64,000 nt of DNA from Patiria pectinifera (taxonomy: Eukaryota > Echinodermata > Asteroidea > Valvatida > Asterinidae): assembly GCA_029964075.1 (NCBI GenBank), contig CM057133.1:15524699-15588698 (forward strand). The letters are read 5' to 3'. The notes below the pieces were generated by a model. The model made no database searches, was not told the DNA's origin, and saw only the letters and a program-made list of their open reading frames with translations. Shown in pieces: positions 55,381 to 64,000 of the stretch. Made by a program: the position numbers and the translations under genes. Every line of letters starts with the position of its first letter. Within the stretch, counting starts at the first letter, position 1.

Positions 55381-57150
55381 ACGCGGTATCACCTCGGTAG
55401 TGGCTTTATTGTGGTCGTAAGAGTAGTTTACACCTCCCGCAGATTTGCCACTCCAACCACTCTGCTCTGCATCCTGTCTCCCCAAGAAAGCCAATTTTAA
55501 CGCGAGGATCCTGGCCCCAAATTGCTGACGAGTCAGCGGGACGCACTCCCTATTACAGCCAAGCTAGCGACGAGACATGCAAGGCCAGACACGGGAGCTT
55601 TAGATGAGACCAGAATCAATATTCCATTATCGTGATCTCACAATTATTGTTCCTGCGTTTCCATATCCCTAACCCCCAGCGCGCTTAATTCTCCATTAAT
55701 CTTAATGGTTTGGAGCGCGGGCCAAAGTGTATGTTTGAGTTGCATGTTAAATGACGGGATTTGTCAGGGAGAAAACCAAGACATTCTTCGGTTGTGTCCG
55801 TAGTTTCCGGTGCCGAGACGCTGCGACGTCGGGGACGCAAGATGAAACAGTGGGATTTAGGGCATTAGTTGGCAATTTGTGGGTTCAAAACCGAGGTAGT
55901 TTATTATTTACCATTTTTATTGTGGTCATGTAAACGACAAGCTGAAACAAACGAGGAAAATTCCTAGGTCGACAGGGTAGTTTAAAGATGCGTCCTTCTG
56001 TGATTTGATGAATAAATATGCAGGATTTACCCTGAAAAGGACATCCGGATTGAATAAAACGTAATCTGCGAAGCATTTCCCCCTATTATTTTATCTTTGC
56101 AAATTGAATTGTTACAAAATGTAGTCCGCCAATGGAATCATTATATAGGCCTACGCACTAATGCAGAAAGCCACCATACGAATAACTGTGGAAACATATT
56201 AACTTCAGCAAAAGACAAATGACACCAAAAACCAAATGCACTCGGAAACAGTTCTGTTAAGAAATTTTAAAAAAAAAAGTGACAAACGTTCTAGAGCGCA
56301 TTTAACTTGACCACCTGTATTTTCTTTAAAAATAGAATATGATATTGGGAGAGAATACACCGGCGGCCGTTTAGAAAAAAAATGCATTAGTGTGAGTGGC
56401 GAGAGGTGAGTATTATGGAGAATGACCACTTGCCTAACACCAAAAAAACCTCATTAGGGCACGCAAGATATACGTCGGGCAAATCCGGTCATTTCGAATC
56501 GACCTACTCGGGCCGCAAAGTGGCGAAAGGGAAACGCCAGATCGATAGTGGAGCAATCTTCCTGCCCTATTATGCGTATATACACCGAGACAGCTTTAGC
56601 CAACAAGCGAAAAGAATAACATTATTTTTGACAACTCTTGTAAACTTGCTCCCATTAAACCAAGAAAAATATTGAAGGTATAGGGTTCTTAGTCAAGCCA
56701 GTGGTAGTTTGTGGGATGAATTATTATTTTTTTCTCCACAAACGGATCGATGTACGTGCGTTGTTGCCGTTGGCCTAATTATTATCAGCGCCGGTATGGA
56801 TGGAAGTACGAGTTCGGTACGTGCGTCTGTAGGAGATGAGTTGGTTTGTGTTTGAAATAAAATGAAACATTCGTTTTGGTGATCTGTCTATTATTGTTTA
56901 TCATCAAAGTTTATTTGAGTTTTCTTTTCTTTCATCCTCATTTTTTCATTGTCATGGCTCTTCATCTATAGTCTCGAGAAAACATTGTAAAGAGGCATGA
57001 TTTTTTAATATCATTTTACTCCGACATCATTGGGTAATCAATTTAACTTAAACACAAATCATGGAATCTCCACGAATACAGTTGATAAACCACGATAAGG
57101 TTTGTACGAAACAGCGTGGTTTTTCTCTCAACAAGAACATTTGGGAATAG
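55381..57150. other. No gene recognised
   Basis: Frames up to 89 codons (56406-56675, +) without similarity to known proteins. Confidence 0.45.
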
Positions 57151-57394
57151 GGAGGTTTGCGGTAACACCATGTGAATGATATTTCTGTGTGAGTTGTGTG
57201 GTTCTTAGAAGAACCATATGGTTGAATTCGACGTTTCGAACCGTATGCTCTGTTCGTCATCAGTCTCCTGATGACCACCACTGATGACGAACAGGGCATA
57301 CTGTTCGAAACGTCGAGTTAAACCAACTGGTTCTTCTCAGAACCGCACAACTCACAGGGAGATATCACTCATATGGTGTTACCGCAAACCTCCC
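57151..57394. repeat. 244-bp fold-back element
   Basis: Left arm gggaggtttgcggtaacacc ... ttcgtcatcag mirrors right arm ctgatgacgaa ... ggtgttaccgcaaacctccc, including gacgtttcgaacc / gttcgaaacgtc. A fragment of the right-arm type recurs at 7441-7535, and a more distant one near 37130-37190 (gctcgaaacatcgagttgac). Confidence 0.8.
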
Positions 57395-57522
57395 ATTCAC
57401 TGATCATGTCCACCATGCAACCTTTGTCTCATTTAATATAAAGGAATATGTATGGCCTATATGTCACCCAACGATATTCTAAAAAAAAAAAAAAACCTTT
57501 TCTCCACTTAAAGAAAATCTAA

Positions 57523-57545
57523 AACATATATATATATATATATAT
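57523..57545. repeat. (TA)n microsatellite
   Basis: Short run of about ten TA dinucleotides. Confidence 0.8.
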
Positions 57546-57633
57546 CATTACACATTGGAAACATACAAATGGGAAATATAAGACCGTGTGTTTCCGAGAA
57601 CTCGCCAGCCCGGCGCAGCGATAAAGTATACTA

Positions 57634-58100
57634 CAGGGTGGTGTCAAGAGTAGAAAACCTACTTTTTACAGCAATTTTCACCTACTAGTCGGGCACATTT
57701 CAAAATTTCAATTTAAGGTTTTGGTAATATAGATTTTTAAACATAAGTGACGAAAAAAGATTGCAAATGCATATTTTGTCTCTTGAGATATGGTAGTTTA
57801 AACGTTTCATGTGCCAAACCTGTTTGTCCACAGACGGCCAGACGGCGTTATTTCACCCGCTTGACTGAGCTCAGGAGCTTGATTTGAAGACCAAAAAAAC
57901 CACGACACAGGACTTACACGTGGACAACAGTGATTTCTAGTGGCCTATATTCAAATTAGCATATTAACACTCTTCTTGCGATTTTGTTCACCTGCGCATT
58001 GTCGAAGAGGCTTCACTACATTATAAAAAAAAAAGTTCAAATAAGTTAAATAGGTTAACTTTCCTGTCAAAAGTGGGCTTACTTTTATTCCTTCACCCTG
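57634..58100. mobile_element. CAGGGTG-ended element flanked by TA
   Basis: 467 bp, begins cagggtggtgtcaag and ends attccttcaccctg, with TA directly on both sides (cta / tag), a Tc1/mariner-like target duplication. The interior differs from the 13372 family. Confidence 0.55.
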
Positions 58101-58854
58101 TAGGCATGGCGAAATTAATAAAGGTTTATTATTAAGGCCTCAGAAAAGACCAATCAAACGCACTCCGTTACAATCGAAAATAACATCAAATCTGATCATA
58201 ATCGACAACACCCTATAAGCAAAATTAGTTTTTTACTCTTATTGCAAAAGAACTGCCTTTTGTTTACAATGGATTCAGGCTGCACTAATGCGGTCGAACG
58301 AGTTGCCGCGGAGAGCGAGGCAAACTACTTCGAGTTAATCAACTGTTCTGCCTCACGGAGTCAGTATTTTCCACCGTTTTATGTCGTTAAGTTTGCCTTC
58401 CACTACAAATTCGAGTAAAATCGAACAGAATTCATGACAGAGTTAGAAATCATTCCACTATACTGTCAGGAACACCTTTCACAAAATAACTCCTCTATTT
58501 AACAACAAGAAGTGTTCACAATTAAACATCTATAAAACAATGCAAAAATGTCTGCGGCTGTTCCAAGATGCAAACTTTTTCCACGCGCATGAAACGTTCG
58601 TCGTGTAATACGCACCGACTTAGTGCAATACGCTCGGAAGCCCTGATCAGTTTCAACTTCACAGCTATAATTGCGGCTATTAACAGGGTAATTAAATCAC
58701 GACGATAACGACCTGTCCGCTGCAACGTAAAGGCGATAAGGTCTTAGAATTTATTTCAAACTGTGGATTTGATTGGATTTTTCGATGGTATGCCTGGGTT
58801 GGTTTTATGTCGGTGTCTGACGATGCCGAGATCATTTTAAGGGCAGCTGTAATG

Positions 58855-58930
58855 TTCACATAACGGCTTTGTAAACGCTTTGTTATTTTCACATAACGGC
58901 TTTGTAAGCGCTTTGTAAACGCTTTTTTTT
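58855..58930. repeat. Short tandem repeat, TCACATAACGGCTTTGTAA
   Basis: Two units of tcacataacggctttgtaa with acgctttg spacers; no gene. Confidence 0.65.
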
Positions 58931-59167
58931 TCTCCAACGGTTTATGAACACTGTAACGCGTTTAAGGGGTTCAATTTTGAGTCCAATTCATTATGCAAGT
59001 ATCTTTATACCAAAAAACCAAAGCCTCAAACAGCCGGTTGAAGCTTTTCAGCTGCTTGTAACTTGAAATTTGAAATTTGTAACTTGTAATTTGACTTTCA
59101 TGAAGAAAAAGTATAACAATCCGATTACGTTGTTAACGCCCCGTGTTTAACTTCCTATATACAACGG

Positions 59168-61393
59168 CAGGCCCGGATTAAGTGTTTCGTAGGCCCTAGG
59201 CACCTGTGTTCCGAAGAATGGAGAAGGAAGGGGAAAGGAAGAGGGAATAAAAACAAAGTGGAGAATGTAAATAATAAACACGGCTGCTCAAAACTCCGCG
59301 AAGCTAAAATCCGGTTTCTGAAACCCATGGCAAAAGATTGTACATTCTCTCACGTCGTCGTCACAAGCTGCCGCGCGAAGTCGCTTCATATACGGGGTTG
59401 AAAGCTACAGCTGTGCATATAAAACATATAAAAATATAAAAAAGTCCACTATAGGATTTAAAGACCCCCCCCCCCCCCTGGGATCAGGAACAGGCCGGAA
59501 CAGGACAAGGTAGGTAAGGTAGGTAGTATTATACATGCAGTTTTTTGACAATGAAAAAAAAAACTTATAGCTTTTTTTATTTTCGAGCAATTATAACTGT
59601 ATATCGAACGATTACAGTACTACAAGCTCTCAATATAACCAATTAATCATTCTTGAGATTGTCCTCCGATAGAAAAGAAAGAAAATAAAACAAAAAGTTA
59701 TGTGGCGATGGCCAAGTCTTCAGGAGTCGGACTTATGACCCTAACTCAATGAGCCCCTTACCGACTTCCATATAGAACTCTTCCGGGACTCGGTACCCGG
59801 CCCACCACACCTCCTTCCCTGTAACTCGAAAGTCAGGCACCATAAAGGGAGGAAACGAGGTGGCACCCTAAGCCTTGCTGCCGAGTCAGCAAAAGAACCC
59901 CGTACCTATACGCAGAAGCCAACCTGGACTTCGCAGACAGTCCCAACTTGTGAGTCAGCTAACCGACCGACCGAGCTAACTGCTGTTGGTAAATGACGAC
60001 GGGAAATTAATACTCTTAAATGACAGAATCGCGGGCATCGAAAACCCCAAAAAATGACACCGAGCGGTTTCGAACCCCAAACCCTGGATCCGCTGTCAGA
60101 CAGCTTAACAACTAGGCTGTTTCAGTAGGTGCTTTTCTCTTTGCGTTGAAAACATAATCCTTATTTCCGCAGTGGGAGAGTAATTTTGTGTTTCATAGCT
60201 GCACGAAAGATGCACCAGCATCGTGCCATACACATGAATGCTGTTACGTAACTCTTTTCTACAATCATTCTTATGTACCCAGCAGTTGACTATTCAGAGT
60301 CACTACGAGCAATTAACCTTACCAAGCTCGTCCTTATTCTGTCTCATCAATTATTGTTTCACGTCGCGCGTCTTTCGGCCGGCACTGACATGTCGCTATG
60401 ATTGAGAGAAATTCTAGCAAGTTTCCCCTACCTCATTATGTTTATATCAAATTACTGACCCGTATACAAATTGCTACGAGGGAATTTTGTTTGACTGATT
60501 CTAATTCAGCTCCGTTTGTTAGCCAGCTTGTGAAAATTCATCTTTTCTTGTACTTGCGCTAAGTCTAGGGAATGATGCCATTATAATACTATGACACTTT
60601 AACGTCAGCCGCTGGCATGATTAGAATCGCGACTACGCGAGTGCAATGACTGCCAGTGGCGTAAATCTGTGCTGGCGAAGGGGGGGGGGGGCGGATGGGG
60701 GATGACCAAAATCATGAAACTCGGGCCATTCACAATGCAGTGCGCCACCAAGAGTTTGCCATGGAGAGTCAGTTTTTCAAATTACGGTCGACAAAACAAG
60801 GCTCATTTGAATGAGTGTCATTAATCAACTATAGCTAAGTGGTTTTATATTCGGGTTTAGCGTTCTGCCGCCTTACTAAAAACACCATATTGATACAAAG
60901 AAAAGAAAAAAAGGCAAATTTATACTTGAATCATACGCTTACGAAAGTACTGACCGAAAAAAACTAACAATTTCAAATGTCCCGCGCTGCGAATTTGTCG
61001 ACCATCTCCCACAATGCACTAGGAAAAATGAACTCTCCGTGGCAAACTCTTGGTGGCACATGAAACGCCTGATTTGCCCGGCCGTGGACATTTGAAAGGG
61101 GGGGGGGGGCGTTGGACACCACATTATACTGGGGGACGTTCTTTATCAATTATGTGTACTCGCACTTGCATTTTTAAAAGCCTATGTACTTTGTTTCTCC
61201 ACTTTCCAGTGCTATTGAATACGTTTTAGTTGCTGGGACGTTAGGAAAATTCCTCAAAATCCTCATTTTTTTCTCATCACAAAAAAGTGGGGAAGATTCA
61301 ATAGCCAATCCCCGCGGTCAAAAAGTGTCGGGGGGTATTATTCGTAGGCCCTAGGCACAGTGCCTACTGTGCCTATTGGGTAATCCGGGCCTG
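59168..61393 (+). mobile_element. hAT-like element copy 2, complete ends, no transposase
   Basis: Begins CAGGCCCGGATTA and ends with its exact 13-bp inverse TAATCCGGGCCTG. Flanks are tacaacgg (59160-59167) and taaaacgg (61394-61401), an 8-bp target duplication with one mismatch. CAG-initial TIRs with 8-bp duplications are the hAT hallmark. It has no long ORF, so it is non-autonomous. Just inside both ends is the direct motif CGTAGGCCCTAGGCAC. It carries an internal tRNA-like SINE shared with copy 1. Confidence 0.75.
59660..60130 (-). mobile_element. tRNA-derived SINE nested in hAT-like copy 2
   Basis: Counterpart of the segment at 1365-1835, same orientation relative to the host element. Box B reads GGTTCGAAACC on the minus strand (near 60065), one base from the consensus. 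Confidence 0.5.
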
Positions 61394-61530
61394 TAAAACG
61401 GTTCATCGTGAGCGGTTATTCTGTTTAGGAACACTAAAATATCAAGTTAAATTTATAAACGCTTCGTGAACGGTTCTGTTCAGGCACACTAAACATCGTG
61501 TTTAACTTAAAACTGCTTATGTTTTTATAC

Positions 61531-61572
61531 AGTGTTTAAAATTGAATGTTATGACATTCAATTTTAAACACT
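61531..61572. repeat. Perfect 19-bp hairpin
   Basis: AGTGTTTAAAATTGAATGT, a 4-nt TATG loop, and its exact inverse. It lies 138 bp after the right end of the hAT-like element. Confidence 0.75.
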
Positions 61573-62570
61573 AAAACACAATGTACTCGGGAAAAAAAGT
61601 TGGTGCTTTTCTTGTGTCGAGTCTGTAACCGTTTTGTATTCGTCTGTGATTGGGGCGTTTGGCGACAAGTCAGTTAAACGCAATGATAATTTCAAATTGA
61701 GTGCTGCGATCGAACAGCTAAATTATTCCCTTAATGCTGGCGCCAGAATAATGCATTACAATAAAAGGGGTTCGCGCAGCAGGCAAATCACATCCACAAG
61801 TTACAGTGGCACTCCGAGAACACATCGTCACGATTCAAATAATACCCTTGCCATTTGGTTCGTGCAACCAATTTAAATGAATCTATACCATAGCCATATT
61901 TTGAATCAGATATTCGCGGCAATTTTACTATTCAAGTATTTCGAAAAATATCTACGGGTACGGCTGTCACTACCCTCAACACGTCGATTTTCGTTCAAAA
62001 TTGTCTGCGTTTTCCCTTTTGGTATTGACATTAATTCTAATTCTTCATATTTTTCTTTCAATAACAACAACAAGGTATATTGGTAAGAAGCTTTGACTAC
62101 GTGAGGAAGACTCCCTTTTTAGTCTGCTTTCATTTTAAATTTATATAATTTTCATCAGTGGGAAAACCGTCGACCCCATACCACAATCAGACAAAAACAG
62201 GAGGCTAACCAACACATGGTTGTACCATGGAGCTATAAAAACCGTATGGTTATAATATACTCAACAAATTATGAGCACGGCTGGTCTTATCATTCAGCAA
62301 TATACATTAACGACAGCTGATTCAAGACCGTATTCGATTCGGGGCAATAAATAAATCAGCAAGAACCAGTCGCTTCTATTTATTTCCCCGCCTGTGCAGC
62401 GAAATAACGACCAAACCAGTAAATTTCATTATTCTCGGTGTCGCGGAATTATCATTTACAATTCCGATAAGGACATGCTAAAAACAGAAACTTGCCAAGG
62501 CAGAATGGAGTTGCAATGAATCTTAATTGGCGTTAAAAAAATTCCTACTCTGGGCTTGGAACAACTTAGG
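61573..62570. other. No gene recognised
   Basis: Two + frames of 80 and 69 codons (61634-61876, 61877-62086) lie head to tail but have no motif or plausible initiator context. Confidence 0.4.
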
Positions 62571-62885
62571 TAAAGGGAATATATAACATTTGCAGACATA
62601 AAAAACAAAGCTACCAAATTATTATGAAATACCTTACTGGACTGTTAGTGAATACCAGTCTAAAGCATACTGTAAAATCATGGCATCTGGTGTGCTGACA
62701 TTTTCAAGAAAAGTGGTATACATGTATTTGTATCAGTAAAAAAAAATGTGTTTTTTTTCCTTCAAATACTGCCCCCAATTTACCATCCGCATGTTGTTTG
62801 CAATTCGATTTCAAATCTATGAACGGGTACAAGCCAGTTAGACTGGTTCCCTGACCCTACAATTCCCTGACGTGTATAAATTTCT
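62571..62885 (-). repeat. Dispersed repeat family, copy 3 (inverted)
   Basis: Reverse complement carries gtcagggaaccagtctaact, tacccgttcatag, gggggcagtatttgaa, cagcacaccagatgcc and aaggtatttcataat. Confirms the unit as a dispersed family of about 320 bp. Confidence 0.65.
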
Positions 62886-64000
62886 CCGTTTCATCTTAAG
62901 TGGGGTCTGGGAACCAGATTACAGGAACATGATTGTTTTTCTTAGCTTTTCCAGCATCTACGAACACAAAACGAACAAGTCAGTGTAATAATGATTTGCT
63001 ACCAAATACTAACCCCCAAATCCAGCCATTTCTGAAAATTACAGCAAAAACAAATGTTGTATATTGCCTTTAGCGACTGAGTTATACATCCACGTATAAG
63101 AAATGCATATAAATAAACATTTCCCTCCTTTTCTGCTATCGTCGGGCAGTTTTGTTTCATCGGCGGGGTAAGAAGTCAGGGTAATTCGTAAGATACACGA
63201 ATACACAGCGAGTCAATAAAGATTGCACATTAGACGAGCAATTTCCGATTGAAAACACGACCAAATTCATCACCTGCTTGGAAATGTTTATTTAACTCCG
63301 CTGCCGGAGCTGGCCAAATTGATCGTTTTTATTCTTGCAGGGCCCAAGTAAGGTATCATTCATTACACAACATTGAATTCACGATAGTTCCTACATGTGC
63401 CGTCTAGCAGCTGACATTTAAAACTGAAGAAAATGGTGATGCAAGTGATAGGGAAATGGTAAGACATGTTTATTTTTTGGTTTATTTTTGATGCACTTTT
63501 TTGCTTACTCGTGAATACCTAGACATGGGTGGGCATACACCACCTGATGGGATATTATAAACATTCTGGGTTTGCTTTTCAATTTGTCAAGCATCCCGCC
63601 TGATCCACATCAAACGCAAGACAGTCAACTGAATCTTCGTGATGGTGCCAATCTCCTACTTCGAGTGAATGCTGCAAAATCATTGATGATCGGCTAAGCC
63701 GACTGGATATCTCGAACGATGATGAGCGTTGGTTGACACGCGGAAACGCCATGTACAACATACGCACCCCACGACGAGCCATGCGCACAACGGTTTGTAG
63801 TGTATGCATATGAACGACGGAAATGATTTCTCGCGCGATAACGACGGCGGCCGGCAAGGCGGGGTTGCATTTCGGTCGCTGGCGATAACATCACCGGAGC
63901 TAGCCAGACTGTGAAGGTTAACCAACCGTCTGCCTCATCTTTAGCGTGCTCTCACTGCACCTGCTGCCGATGAGTTATATACCGGTGTAACGGTGATGAT
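62886..64000. other. No gene recognised; unassigned minus frames at the window end
   Basis: Three overlapping minus frames at 63579-63925 (up to 92 codons) lie in locally CG-richer sequence. This could be an exon of a gene beyond the window, but no family was recognised. Confidence 0.35.

Overview
This is animal nuclear DNA with one recognisable host gene and much repeat-derived sequence. The gene is split into sixteen coding exons with GT-AG introns. It encodes a vesicular monoamine transporter (VMAT, SLC18A1/2 type) on the + strand, coding from 24278 to 40340. Joining the exons gives an uninterrupted 522-residue, 12-helix major-facilitator protein. The many copies of the short palindrome TAGGCCTA, the TTAGGG-type telomeric tract, the SINE and LINE types and the VMAT sequence fit a marine deuterostome, most likely an echinoderm or hemichordate; this assignment is inference.

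Layout. 1-24218: no host gene recognised. It holds one copy of a hAT-like element interrupted by a small inverted-repeat element and a LINE fragment (about 961-4218), a GGGTCA tandem-repeat element (6.1-6.5 kb), a TTAA-flanked element (8.1-8.6 kb), a Mutator-like MITE with 9-bp target duplications (10.6-11.1 kb), a mariner-like element (13.4-14.1 kb), a 4.2-kb element with inverted tandem-repeat arms (15.35-19.58 kb), a tRNA-derived SINE (20.4-20.6 kb) and a CG-rich-ended MITE (22.4-22.8 kb). 24219-40341: the VMAT gene, whose introns 1, 2, 9, 10, 12, 13 and 14 carry mobile or tandem repeats. 40342-64000: no host gene recognised. It holds a CRE-containing palindrome, GGGTCA elements, the second Mutator-like MITE, a long (ATGAA)n satellite, a GTCGGAA fold-back element, a LINE 3' fragment, two abutting palindromes, an interstitial telomeric tract inside a fold-back, a three-copy dispersed repeat, a 244-bp palindrome and a second, structurally complete hAT-like element (59168-61393).

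The biological function visible here is monoamine loading into secretory or synaptic vesicles. Everything else recognised is mobile DNA, tandem repeats or unassigned sequence. No operon, CRISPR array, rRNA gene or clear functional tRNA gene was seen. Element classes are assigned from terminal repeats and target duplications read by eye, without database comparison.
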